Positions 26,964-35,410 are shown, numbered from the stretch's first letter. The stretch: DNA of 64,000 nt from Dolomitihabitans soli (GCF_022213955.1 NZ_JAKNTW010000002.1:558001-622000); one strand, 5' to 3'. The notes: a model not told the origin generated them from the sequence alone. Numbers and translations are program-made.

Positions 26964-27932
26964 GTGCCCATGGATGATCTCCTCGCAGCCTGTCGTACCC
27001 AATTGAGCAACTGGGCGTCAGCGTTCGCCCGTGAGCGAGGCCTGACCGCTCAGGCCTTGCGGCTCCAGCCGCCGCTCGACGTGGACGAGGCCAACGGGCT
27101 GATCCAAGCTGTCGGCGCGGGGCTGGTGGAAATACAACCCGATGGAGTGTTCCAGCTCGCCGGCGCGGCACCCGGCAAAGGACCTTACAACCTATTCTCA
27201 AGAGGTCCGGCCCCGATACTCAATCGCGAATACTTGGTGCAGATCACGGCCTTCTCCGAGTTGGTAATCGAGCACCGCTGGCCGGCACAGCGGGTGGCGT
27301 TCGAGTACGACGCGTTCGATCTGGCGACCTTTGACCAGACTGGACGGCCAGTAGTGGTCGCAGAGGCCAAGCGCGATAGCGCGTCGCTGGACCGCATGCT
27401 CAACGAAATGCGTGCCGCGACGATTGGCCAGGTCACAGCGCCGATGGATACAACACAGCGTAAAACCGCCGCGCTGTCGAGGCTCGGTTCGACGGTGTTC
27501 TGGGCAGTGGCGCCGGGCGTGCGACGCGCCTTTAACATCGAGATCGATGGGTACGGCGTGCCTCAGCTCAGTCCTCGCGTGGCCCTGCCGGCAGGGCCAC
27601 GCGCTGATTTGGATTGCCCGGTGTGTGGATCCGAAGACGATGTGCGAGGCAGCCCGCTGCCTGATGGACGCATCCGCCTGATCTGCACCACCTGTGACCA
27701 TCACTGGTCGCGGACACCCCGAAACCCTTGCCGACGCTGCGGAGCCGCAGATGTCGAAGTCGGCACCTACCGGGGCTGGGCCTACGACGACCCCGATGCC
27801 GCCGCTGACGACGTATCCGCACCCTGGCACTACGTCGACTGGAACGTCTACCGATGCCAACGATGCCACCACGTGTGGCAAGCGGGCCACCGCGCTGATC
27901 GAAGGGCTGAAGCGAGTTCTGAACTTGCGTAG
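26964..27932 (+). CDS. PD-(D/E)XK-like nuclease with two zinc ribbons
   Basis: A 322-residue protein starting at GTG 26964 (ATG 26970 is possible). The middle has a restriction-endonuclease-like core: HRWPAQRVAFEYDAFDLATF and GRPVVVAEAKRDS, i.e. D...E-A-K with hydrophobic strands. The C-terminal third has two zinc-ribbon-like pairs (CPVCGSED ... CTTCDHHW; CRRCGAAD ... CQRCHHVW). A cytosolic nuclease recognising nucleic acid is the simplest reading, possibly part of defence, but the neighbours give no operon context. The 5' part may contain a helical DNA-binding domain. Confidence 0.6.
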   Translation: MPMDDLLAACRTQLSNWASAFARERGLTAQALRLQPPLDVDEANGLIQAVGAGLVEIQPDGVFQLAGAAPGKGPYNLFSRGPAPILNREYLVQITAFSELVIEHRWPAQRVAFEYDAFDLATFDQTGRPVVVAEAKRDSASLDRMLNEMRAATIGQVTAPMDTTQRKTAALSRLGSTVFWAVAPGVRRAFNIEIDGYGVPQLSPRVALPAGPRADLDCPVCGSEDDVRGSPLPDGRIRLICTTCDHHWSRTPRNPCRRCGAADVEVGTYRGWAYDDPDAAADDVSAPWHYVDWNVYRCQRCHHVWQAGHRADRRAEASSELA

Positions 27933-28057
27933 GTGCGCTGAACCTTCGAATGGCGTTCCCGACGGGAGTTACCGAGGATTGATCACTGGCAAGATTCGGT
28001 AAGGCTGAGCAGCACACACATGCGTGTAACCCGAAGCGGCGATATATAGGGGGCGAT

Positions 28058-28138
28058 ATGGCTAGAGGGCCGGAGGCCAATGAGTGGCCTTCCCCTCATA
28101 GCGTGGAGACCGAACCGGAAGAGGTTTGGTCGTGGTGA
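28058..28138 (+). CDS. Possible 26-residue peptide
   Basis: ATG 28058 follows AGGGGG by about five bases. The product is acidic and Trp-rich at the end (SVETEPEEVWSW). The stop overlaps a GTG-GTG that opens another small frame. No homologue recalled; it could be a leader peptide or chance. Confidence 0.25.
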   Translation: MARGPEANEWPSPHSVETEPEEVWSW

Positions 28139-28278
28139 GGTGGCCCTGCTACGGGGGGAAACTCAACTCGGGGCACACCATCTGCCAGTTCGCGGACCAC
28201 AGACGCACGCGAATCCTCAAGATCATCGACTTGGCCGCCCAGCCTTCTGATCCTTCGCTTCCTGATCAGCAGATGACG

Positions 28279-28306
28279 AGACCCGCCAGCGTGTGCTGAC
28301 GGGTCT
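28279..28306. terminator. Terminator between convergent genes
   Basis: AGACCCGcCAGC-GTGT-GCTGaCGGGTCT, a 12-bp stem with one mismatch, placed between the plus-strand nuclease region and the minus-strand DUF4331 gene; it can serve both directions. Confidence 0.6.
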
Positions 28307-28364
28307 TGGCGTGCAGGTGGCGTGGAGGGTTTAGTCACACGAGCAGGACGGGCTGAGGGGTCGG

Positions 28365-29384
28365 TCAGGAGGTGGTCGCCGGGTGCGGGTTGCCGAGGTA
28401 CGGGAACCGGTCCAGGGTGTCGGTGTGCGGCTTCAGTCCGGTGGGCGGGGCCTCGTTCTTGGTGAGGAGCGCGACGCGGATGTTGATGACGTCTTCGGTG
28501 AAGGTCCGGCCGTTGGGGTAGGCGGCTGGCTTGGACGGGTCGAAGTGCAGCACGTCCGGCAGGAGGCCGTGCTCGTCGATCGCGGCGATGGCCTCCTCGC
28601 GTGAGTAGCCGCCGGTGTGGCCCAGCAGGTGGACGAACTGGTCGGTCCAGTTGTCCCGGTCGTTGACCGGCTCGCCGGCGTTGTAGTCCTCTTTGGTGTC
28701 GTTGGTGTTGAAGAAGCTGCTCATGGACGGGTGTCCGGCGCGGTCGGCGTGGACGAGTTCACCGTCGCGCAGGACGCTGCACCGGCCCCAGATGTGCAGT
28801 TCGGGGTTGGGTGCCAGTTCCGCGGTCGGCACTTCGATGGCCATGGAGAAGACGTTGGCCGTGAGGTTGGAGTCGACGCCGGTCCACGGGGACTTCCCGC
28901 CCAGATGGGGGGCGGTGAAGTTCCGCTTGCCGCTGGTGTCGAACAGGTTCTTGATTCCGTCGTTGTCGAAGAAGAAGGCGTCGCTGCGGCTGCCTGCGGC
29001 CACCTTGTAGTCGCCGCTGGTGACCACGTTGGCCTGGGGGGCGAAGGAGACGGCCGCGTCCGACACGATCTTGGCGCCGGCCGCCTCGGGCTTGCGGGCC
29101 TCCGCGCCGGTCGCCATGAAGACGCTGTAGGTCTGGGAACCGTCGGACGCTGGCGGGCTGAAGACCCAGCTGAAGGCGATGTCGGTCAGGTAGTCGCCGT
29201 CGTTGTCGATGTCCAGGCGGTATACGGCGTCGGGGTGCAGGGCGTCCGCGACGGGATTGGCGTTGAGAATGATGACGGTCCTGCCCGGGTCTCCTGGTGC
29301 CGAGAAGGCGTAGAGGTCACACAGGTCGAGACGCTGGTCGCCGAGGGGTGGCCCGAGGCTGAGGCCGGTGAAGTGGTTGGACAT
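28365..29384 (-). CDS. DUF4331 family protein
   Basis: A 339-residue protein from ATG 29384 (AAAGGG seven bases upstream). Typical DUF4331 start MSNHFTGLSLGPPLGDQRLD and DLYAFSAPGDPGRTVIILNA, then LDIDNDGDYLTDIAFSWVF and GREC-like C-terminal DVINIRVALLTKNEAP. The family is widespread, calcium-site-like (DNDGD) and of unknown function, often linked to stress or halogenated-compound loci. An in-frame start further upstream (29459) is less likely because it lacks a ribosome site. It is not part of the plus-strand operon that follows. Confidence 0.85.
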   Translation of the reverse strand: MSNHFTGLSLGPPLGDQRLDLCDLYAFSAPGDPGRTVIILNANPVADALHPDAVYRLDIDNDGDYLTDIAFSWVFSPPASDGSQTYSVFMATGAEARKPEAAGAKIVSDAAVSFAPQANVVTSGDYKVAAGSRSDAFFFDNDGIKNLFDTSGKRNFTAPHLGGKSPWTGVDSNLTANVFSMAIEVPTAELAPNPELHIWGRCSVLRDGELVHADRAGHPSMSSFFNTNDTKEDYNAGEPVNDRDNWTDQFVHLLGHTGGYSREEAIAAIDEHGLLPDVLHFDPSKPAAYPNGRTFTEDVINIRVALLTKNEAPPTGLKPHTDTLDRFPYLGNPHPATTS

Positions 29385-29542
29385 GTCATGCCCTTTCGTG
29401 ACTTGCTCATCAGGCAACCACTGGAACGTTCCAGCAACCATTTCCCGTGGCGCGGTCACGTCCGTGGAGTGGTGTGCGAGTTGATCTCTGCTTGATCCTG
29501 TTTCTGCAGGTTAAGCCCTCCCTGCCCAAGTGAACGAGAGGT

Positions 29543-29980
29543 ATGGGCCGGCGGCGAGCCGCTCGGCCCGGCCACGCGTTCCTCGCCTGGTTGGCGCGTT
29601 CGTCGGAGCCTTGCGCCGATCGGTGGCGTGAGCCCGCGTGCTCTGGCCCGGACATACGCGAACTGCGGTCTGGGGAGGGGCAGGACCGGCTGGCCGGGCA
29701 GCGGGACGTGACGCGTGCCGTGTCCGCCCTCCAGGACGACTTTCCGCGCGGAGCGGGCCGGGTGGAGCTGGGCGTCGTGTTCGCCGAGCACCCGAGCGGG
29801 CCCGGCTACGTTGTACCGGCGGTCGGGCTGCGCCTTCCGCCGCCCCGCGACGGCCATCCCCTCCGGCTGACGGACGGCACCGTCGCCCACCTGCCCGCGC
29901 CGCCGTGGACCATGGGCTGGAGCTGGGATCCGGGCGGTGGGAAGATGCAGCAGTTTCACCAGGGGCGCCGCCGTGGCTGA
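29543..29980 (+). CDS. Hypothetical protein, first gene before the Crp/cyclase cluster
   Basis: A 145-residue protein with a helical head (HAFLAWLARSSEPCADRW) and a beta-rich tail (VELGVVFAEHPSGPGYVVPA, LTDGTVAHLPAPPWTMGWSW). It overlaps the next gene by 8 bp (GTGGCTGA), so they are coupled. Family not recognised. The position at the head of the Crp/cyclase/STAND cluster suggests, without proof, a role in that system. Confidence 0.55.
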   Translation: MGRRRAARPGHAFLAWLARSSEPCADRWREPACSGPDIRELRSGEGQDRLAGQRDVTRAVSALQDDFPRGAGRVELGVVFAEHPSGPGYVVPAVGLRLPPPRDGHPLRLTDGTVAHLPAPPWTMGWSWDPGGGKMQQFHQGRRRG

Positions 29981-30626
29981 CCTGTGGGCGCGGGCCCACG
30001 AACGGATCGACGCTGGGGACCACGCCACCGCGGCCCGGCTGCTGGAGAAGTTGGACGAACCCGGGGCAGACATCGCCGACGTGGTCGACCTCGACCTCGC
30101 CCGCTGCCGACTGGCCGCCGTCTCCGAGGACCACCGCGCCCTCTTCGCACCGGCGCTGGCCCGGATCGCCGAGCGGACCGACGTCGACGGCGACCCCATG
30201 CTCGCCCCCACCTGGTACTTCTACCGCGTCACCGGCGACCTGCTGACGTATGGCGCGACGACGGCCGAGCACGTCGGAGAGTGCGCTGAGGTGATCGGGC
30301 GCCTGGGCGTCGAGGCGGAGACCGTCGAGATCCTCACGAAGCTGCTGGTGAACCTGCACGCCTACGGCCAGGAAGGCCTGGCGGGTCCGCTCCACCGGTG
30401 GGCGGCGCGTCTGGAACCACCCGGGCGCACGGACTGGGACACCTGGCACGAGCTGGCGTACGGACTGCGGACCACCGGTGCCGGGGCCGAGGCCGAACGC
30501 ATCTGCACCGCCGTCCTCGACACCGCGCCCGACGGCCGTACGCGCGTCGGAGCCGCCGTCACCCTGAGCCTCCACCTGGCGGCCGAGCGGCGCCACGACG
30601 AGGCCCGCGTGCCGTCCGACGGATAG
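29973..30626 (+). CDS. TPR-like helical protein
   Basis: A 217-residue, almost entirely helical, acidic protein from GTG 29973 (WARAHERIDAGDHATAARLL, DLARCRLAAVSEDHRALFAP, ELAYGLRTTGAGAEAERICT). The paired-helix periodicity is TPR/SEL1-like, suggesting a protein-interaction module. Overlaps the preceding gene and lies 33 bp before the Crp-type regulator. Confidence 0.6.
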   Translation: MADLWARAHERIDAGDHATAARLLEKLDEPGADIADVVDLDLARCRLAAVSEDHRALFAPALARIAERTDVDGDPMLAPTWYFYRVTGDLLTYGATTAEHVGECAEVIGRLGVEAETVEILTKLLVNLHAYGQEGLAGPLHRWAARLEPPGRTDWDTWHELAYGLRTTGAGAEAERICTAVLDTAPDGRTRVGAAVTLSLHLAAERRHDEARVPSDG

Positions 30627-30659
30627 AGCCGACCGTGCGCAATGTGAGAAAACAGGGGA

Positions 30660-31301
30660 ATGGACGTCTCAGCTCAGATGTGGGAACGCCTCCTCGTGGC
30701 CGGAACCGCACATCAGTTCCGCCCTGGGGACGTGCTGCTCCACCAGGGCGATGCCCCCTCCCACGTAGTCTTGCTGTTGTCCGGCCGTGTCAAGGCGCTG
30801 CTCCATCTTGCAGACGGAGAAGTCCTCCTCCTCGGGGTCAGGGGAGCAGGTGAGATCCTCGGTGTGATGGGCGTTCTCAGCGGCAGCGACCGTTCCGCGA
30901 CGGTCATCGCCCTCGACGTGTGTGTGACACGAATGCTTCCGGCCGAGCGCTTCCTCGCGTTCGTGCGGTCGCCGGAGGAGCAATTGGTGCTGCTCCGGCG
31001 GGCCATGCTGCGGATCCGAGAAGTCGAAGCGTGGCGGGCTGAGATAGCGACGCTCCCGGCTCGCCTGCGTGTCGTCCACGCCCTGCTTCGCCTGGCCGTG
31101 CCGGTGCCGGGCACACCACTGGAGGTCAAACTCACCCAGTCTGAGATCGGCCATGCGGTCGGGCTGTCGCGAAGCGTCGTCGCCGCCGAACTGGCTCGCT
31201 TGCGCGAGAGGAAGATCGTCACGACGGCCGACGGGAAGGTGGTCATCAACGACACGGCGATGTTGCGCGCACTGGCCGCCTCGGGACCAGGCAATGTCTG
31301 A
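30660..31301 (+). CDS. Crp/Fnr-family regulator
   Basis: A 213-residue Crp-type protein: N-terminal cyclic-nucleotide-binding roll (HQFRPGDVLLHQGDAPSHVV, GEVLLLGVRGAGEILGVMGV, RSATVIALD), a long dimer helix (about 105-140) and a C-terminal winged helix (KLTQSEIGHAVGLSRSVVAA, ELARLRERKIVTTADGKVVI). It would bind DNA in response to a cyclic nucleotide. Directly upstream of a nucleotide-cyclase-like gene, which suggests a second-messenger switch. The gap to the cyclase gene (72 bp) may hold its own operator. Confidence 0.85.
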   Translation: MDVSAQMWERLLVAGTAHQFRPGDVLLHQGDAPSHVVLLLSGRVKALLHLADGEVLLLGVRGAGEILGVMGVLSGSDRSATVIALDVCVTRMLPAERFLAFVRSPEEQLVLLRRAMLRIREVEAWRAEIATLPARLRVVHALLRLAVPVPGTPLEVKLTQSEIGHAVGLSRSVVAAELARLRERKIVTTADGKVVINDTAMLRALAASGPGNV

Positions 31302-31372
31302 TTCAAGACACTGTCCCTGACGGTTTCCCTGCATCGTTGGCAGGACCCAACCCTCATCAGGGAGGCCTGGCC

Positions 31373-32125
31373 ATGGAAAAGCACCGCACCCTGCTCACCG
31401 TCGACGCCGAGAAGTTCAGCGCGCACCGTGACTCCGAACTGCCGCGTCTCCACATGAAGATCCGCCACGTACTCGCGGCAGCCTGCTCGGCGAGCGGCCT
31501 CGCCGGCACCTGGAAATCCGTCCGGTTCCTTGAGAGCACGGGCGACGGGATCCTCGCCATCCTTCCAGAGGAGGCGATCCCCGCACTCGTCGACTCCTTC
31601 CCTCTCCGGCTTCAGGACGCGCTGGCCGCGGTGGCTCCAAAACTAAGGGCCGCCGGACTGAGGCTACGCCTGCGCGTCGCGCTGCACGTGGGGCTTGTCG
31701 ACGACGAGCGAGCCGAGGCGCCGGGCATCTCGGCCGCCACCATCGACGTGTGCCGCCTGCTCGACAGCGCGCCTCTTCGTGACGCGCTACGGCAGAGCGA
31801 TCCGAATGTGACCTTCATCGCTCTCCTTCTGTCGCAAGAGGTCTTCACCACGTATGTCGCAGGGGGGAGGACCAGGTTGCGGGAGAGCCAGTTCACTCCT
31901 GTGCAAGTCGCGGTGAAGCAGTTCTCCCGCACTGCCTACCTGCGTGTGCCCGTTCCCTCCGGCGCGTACGAGCCGGAGCTGGCGGTGGACACCGCCGAGC
32001 CCGCTCCAGCCCCATCACCGCCCGCCGGCGGGATCTCACTCAACGGGGTCACCATCAATGGGCAGGGCTCACAGAACATCCTCGGCAACACCGTCAGCGG
32101 CGACTTCAATGCGGAGAAGTCATGA
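31373..32125 (+). CDS. Nucleotide-cyclase-like protein with C-terminal amyloid-type motif
   Basis: A 250-residue protein from ATG 31373. Residues 5-190 form a class III cyclase homology domain: the two metal-binding aspartates are visible (D11 in TVDAEKFSAH; D58 in LESTGDGILAI) with LRLRVALHVGLVDDE and ISAATIDVCRLLD after them. After a Pro/Ala linker (205-220) the tail ends in VTINGQGSQNILGNTVSGDF (226-245), almost the same motif as the N-terminus of the next protein. It overlaps that gene by ATGA. It could make a cyclic nucleotide for the neighbouring Crp protein, or act as a death effector gathered by the STAND partner. Purine-specificity residues are unclear, so activity is not proven. Confidence 0.8.
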   Translation: MEKHRTLLTVDAEKFSAHRDSELPRLHMKIRHVLAAACSASGLAGTWKSVRFLESTGDGILAILPEEAIPALVDSFPLRLQDALAAVAPKLRAAGLRLRLRVALHVGLVDDERAEAPGISAATIDVCRLLDSAPLRDALRQSDPNVTFIALLLSQEVFTTYVAGGRTRLRESQFTPVQVAVKQFSRTAYLRVPVPSGAYEPELAVDTAEPAPAPSPPAGGISLNGVTINGQGSQNILGNTVSGDFNAEKS

Positions 32126-34278
32126 CCACGATCGAAGACCTCACGATCAACGGTGACGACTCCCAGAATGTCATCGGAAACACCGTTGGACAGAGCCTCA
32201 TCATCAATCAGATCAAGAACGTGCGCGGCCGTCCCTCGATGTTCCTCTCCGAGAAGTACATCGCCGGTCGTGTGAGGGTCTACGTGCCCGCGCTCAACCA
32301 CGATCAGATCGCCCATGTCCTCGCCCGGGACAACACGGTCGCGGTATCGGGACCGGACGGGGCGGGCGTGGTCACGACTGCCATCGCGGTGCTACGGCAG
32401 GTGCGCCCCGGCCTGCGGATCCAGTGGTTCTCCGCAGTCGAGGACGACGTCGATCAGGTGGCGGCCAAGACTCGGTGCCACGGATACCTGGTGCGTGCCC
32501 GCGACGAGGACTCTTGGCGGCTGCGATCCTTCCTGGAGGCCTTGCGCACCTCTGATGGATTCGCCGTCATCGTCGGCACAGCGGTTGAGCTGCGGCGCTT
32601 CGCCGACTTCCTGCAGGCTGTCGATGTCGAGCCGCCGCCAGCCGAAAAGGTCTACCACAGTCACCTCGCCCGTCGTGGCCTCGAGGAGTCCAGCTGGCCG
32701 TACTGGGGGCGAGGGCTTGAACTGCTGAAAGAGGCCTCCCCCAGTGACGCGCGCCGTCTGGCGTTGCTCGTCGACGAGATCGGGCGGGAGGGGGGTGACG
32801 AGTTGGATGTGGAACGTGCTTACTTAAGGTGGGCCGAGGAGCTCGCAACCTGGTTCGGATCGCATCAGAATCTGCTGGACCAGACCTTGATGATCGCTGC
32901 GGCCGCGATAGCGCCGGCCGACGAGATCCAGGTCTACGGAGCAGCGCTGTCCCTGGCCCGGCGGCTGGAGATCAAGCCGCCAGGTGGGGGTCTTGCCTGG
33001 ACTCCGACCAAGAGCCTCATCGACTTGCTGGAGACCGGGCGCGACAACGACCGGGTCTTCTTCCGGCGGCATGGGTACGAGAAGTCGGTCCTACGGCACG
33101 TCTGCGTCGAATATCCACTAGCCCGGATGGAATTGCTTTCCTGGCTCTCAGCCCTGCCCACTGATGATGTCCTAGCGTTGGAGGCGCCGCTCAGCCACCG
33201 GCTCGTCGGAGTGTTCGCTGACCTTGCCGCCGGCTACAACGCGCCGGAGAAGATCACTCAAATGGCGAGGTCATGGTCCGAAGACAATCACGACCTGGCC
33301 TATCTCGTGCTCTCCCAGACCTGCCTTCACCCAGTCGTGGGCGGACGGGTGCGGCAGAAGCTCTACGAGTGGTCAAGGCAACGTCAAACGCCGCAGACCC
33401 TGAAACTGACGATCGTCCGGGTCTGCGAGATCCTCGGCCAGACCCACCCGTCGTTAGCCCTGACCAGACTCCGCTATCTGGCGACCTTCGGTAACGAGCA
33501 GGTTCGGCAGGAAGTCTTCGAGGTCGCTCGGTCACTTGCCGAGTTCGACTCCGGGACGGTCTTTATGACGGCCCTGCACTGGGCGAGAACTGCCACCGAC
33601 AACTCTTTCAAGGACGCGTTCAGGCGACTCAACGTTGCGATGCGCCTGTTGCTCGATCTCCTCCCAGACTTCGGTGACGCTGAACTGCGGGCGGTAATGG
33701 AAACCCTCGACCAGTTGGTGTCCGACGGCCACCCCCGCCTCCGTTCCTACATTCTTTCCTGGGCCTGCGCGCTGGCCGCCGATCACAGAAGTCCGGTCCT
33801 CACCCTGGCCCTGACCCTCGCGGCCAGCGGCGAGGACGGTACACCCAACACCAGAAGGACCTTCGGAACCGATCTCTTCCTATCTCTGGTCATCTCCCGT
33901 GACTTCCAAGGTCTCTCGTCGATTCTGACCTCTGCGCCCCCGATCGATCCTCTGATCTACAACTCGCCCTGGCGCATCGCCCTCCATAATCCAGGCGTCT
34001 TCTCCCATTTCGACAAGGCTCTGCGCCTGTGGCTGGATACCGCCGCCGCCCGAGAGGACTTGCGACCACCCCTGGTCTCTGCTCTCGTCACCGCCGCCCA
34101 CTGCGACCCACTCCGCCGCCAACGCCTGATCACCAGAGTTCGGGCTTGGGCGGCCGGTAACCCCTACCGCCGCACCGTCAAGGAAGCCATCCTCATCCGG
34201 GCCCTGCTCCCGGAGTGGCACCGCTGGCTGCTGATGCTGTGGGTCCGCCTCCGCACCACCTTTACCCCCGGCATGTAG
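32122..34278 (+). CDS. STAND-like protein with N-terminal amyloid-type motif
   Basis: 718 residues. The head (7-29: LTINGDDSQNVIGNTVGQSL) mirrors the tail of the cyclase-like protein: TING-x-x-SQN-[IV]-x-GNTV. Next is a P-loop-like site at 76-86 (SGPDGAGVVTT), degenerate because the usual GKT/S lysine is missing, then VRPGLRIQWFSAVEDDVDQV and a long alpha-helical solenoid (250-718) with repeated 35-45-residue units (SLALTRLRYLATFGNEQVRQ, MRLLLDLLPDFGDAELRAVM) typical of superstructure-forming sensors. It looks like an NLR-type sensor whose effector is the overlapping cyclase-like protein. Activity as an ATPase is doubtful because of the altered Walker A. Confidence 0.75.
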   Translation: MTTIEDLTINGDDSQNVIGNTVGQSLIINQIKNVRGRPSMFLSEKYIAGRVRVYVPALNHDQIAHVLARDNTVAVSGPDGAGVVTTAIAVLRQVRPGLRIQWFSAVEDDVDQVAAKTRCHGYLVRARDEDSWRLRSFLEALRTSDGFAVIVGTAVELRRFADFLQAVDVEPPPAEKVYHSHLARRGLEESSWPYWGRGLELLKEASPSDARRLALLVDEIGREGGDELDVERAYLRWAEELATWFGSHQNLLDQTLMIAAAAIAPADEIQVYGAALSLARRLEIKPPGGGLAWTPTKSLIDLLETGRDNDRVFFRRHGYEKSVLRHVCVEYPLARMELLSWLSALPTDDVLALEAPLSHRLVGVFADLAAGYNAPEKITQMARSWSEDNHDLAYLVLSQTCLHPVVGGRVRQKLYEWSRQRQTPQTLKLTIVRVCEILGQTHPSLALTRLRYLATFGNEQVRQEVFEVARSLAEFDSGTVFMTALHWARTATDNSFKDAFRRLNVAMRLLLDLLPDFGDAELRAVMETLDQLVSDGHPRLRSYILSWACALAADHRSPVLTLALTLAASGEDGTPNTRRTFGTDLFLSLVISRDFQGLSSILTSAPPIDPLIYNSPWRIALHNPGVFSHFDKALRLWLDTAAAREDLRPPLVSALVTAAHCDPLRRQRLITRVRAWAAGNPYRRTVKEAILIRALLPEWHRWLLMLWVRLRTTFTPGM

Positions 34279-34435
34279 ACGAGTTACGGCAGCCGGTGCG
34301 GAGTCCACCACCTATCAGCCAGCGTGCTTGGCTATCTCCGCGTCTTGGTCCCAGGTTAGTGACCTGCAGAGTTGTTCGGGCAGCGTGGTGATGGTGGCGG
34401 AGACCGGCTCGGCGGAGTCCTCCACGAGTATCGAC

Positions 34436-34603
34436 ATGCCGCTTGAACTGCATGGATCAATTTTTGGCAGGCGCAGGGTGCCCGTAGCCGGTCTTGCTAT
34501 CGCAGCCATGGGACTCGTCGTCGCACCCGGTGTACAGGCCGCAGACCAAGACGACGTTCTTCGGGGGAAATGGCGCTGCAAGGCCGAATGGACCTACAAG
34601 TAA
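34436..34603 (+). CDS. 55-residue secreted peptide candidate
   Basis: From ATG 34436 the frame has a clean signal (RRRVPVAGLAIAAMGLVVAP, cleavage after VQA-A) and then only about 20 mature residues (ADQDDVLRGKWRCKAEWTYK) ending in an aromatic/basic tail. Could be an exported peptide or a truncated secreted protein. No family recognised. The region is AT-richer than its neighbours. Confidence 0.45.
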   Translation: MPLELHGSIFGRRRVPVAGLAIAAMGLVVAPGVQAADQDDVLRGKWRCKAEWTYK

Positions 34604-34960
34604 CAGGCTCACATGCCGCCACCGAGAGTTGGGCGGCGTCCCTCTCAGTCCTCTCGCCGGCATCGTGACGGGTGACCGCTTCACTCCCTCCGCCTAGTTC
34701 TGTCTAGCAAACGGTGTATTTCGGTCTTACATCTATCAACGGGTCGAGGGCGGATATGCGTATCAAATATTCCTCCGTCCAGTTCAAGCCACATGCCGGT
34801 ACTTTTAGGACGCCGCCGAGTCGATCGGATCGACGGATATCGCATGATTCCAGCGAGCTGCAAGCAATCGTCAACTCTCTTAGCCTAAGATTTATAGGCG
34901 GCTACATGGGCTTGGTCGTCGAGTTATTCGATGAGCTTTCACTCGGCATAGGGAGGTCGG
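34604..34960. other. AT-richer gene-free stretch
   Basis: No convincing gene on either strand. A ribosome site (GGGAGG near 34950) for the next gene lies at its end; a promoter for that gene is probably within the AT-rich part around 34850-34900. Confidence 0.4.
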
Positions 34961-35410
34961 ATGGCGGACGCTAGCGGATGGTTCGCACTTGGCGGAGCAC
35001 TCGGCGGTGGAGCAATCGGGGCTATCGCCACGTTGCTCACCAACAGGTGGCAGGCACAAAGTGCAGAAAAGAGCTGGCAAGTCGAACGAGAACGACAATT
35101 ACGTCAAGAGCGGCGGGAGACATACGCGAAGTACTGGACTGCTTGGAACTCGCTGATCCGAGTGCTTGAGAACTTCTACACCGACCAAGCGGACGGAACT
35201 CTGAAACGGATAGGAGGCGCTGAGGCGGAGTGGCGTCAGACCATCGATCCCATGTTCATTATATGTGGTCAAGACGTCCTCCAGGCAGGAATCGCTCATG
35301 TCAAGGTCACTGAGATCAGGATCGCTGCCGCCTTAAGGGGTAACCTGACGGATGGGGCTGGCAAGTCTCGCGCTCTGAGCCGCGCCATGCGAGCGGACCT
35401 GGGCGTTTGA
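34961..35410 (+). CDS. Small membrane-anchored coiled protein
   Basis: A 149-residue protein: one N-terminal membrane helix (ALGGALGGGAIGAIATLLTN) followed by a charged helical region (EKSWQVERERQLRQERRETY). This layout (TM plus cytosolic helices) is common in small actinobacterial proteins found beside defence genes. Function unknown. It precedes the methyltransferase/NACHT operon by about 300 bp, on the same strand. Confidence 0.6.
   Translation: MADASGWFALGGALGGGAIGAIATLLTNRWQAQSAEKSWQVERERQLRQERRETYAKYWTAWNSLIRVLENFYTDQADGTLKRIGGAEAEWRQTIDPMFIICGQDVLQAGIAHVKVTEIRIAAALRGNLTDGAGKSRALSRAMRADLGV

Larger units (their letters stand above)
27933..28364. other. Intergenic region with a tiny ORF and a terminator
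   Basis: Between the nuclease and the DUF4331 gene. It holds a 26-codon ORF with a good ribosome site (28058-28138) and a bidirectional-looking terminator (28279-28306). Overlapping frames on both strands at 28100-28340 cannot be ranked. Confidence 0.4.

Noticed and set aside
28058-28340. RiPP precursor cluster
   Set aside because: No modification enzyme, transporter or protease gene near the tiny ORF.
28617-29495. 292-codon plus-strand frame opposite DUF4331
   Set aside because: Shadow; the minus strand encodes a textbook DUF4331 protein.
29511-30596. 361-codon minus-strand frame
   Set aside because: Lies opposite two coupled plus-strand genes that have better codon bias and starts; product is low-complexity Arg/Pro/Gly.
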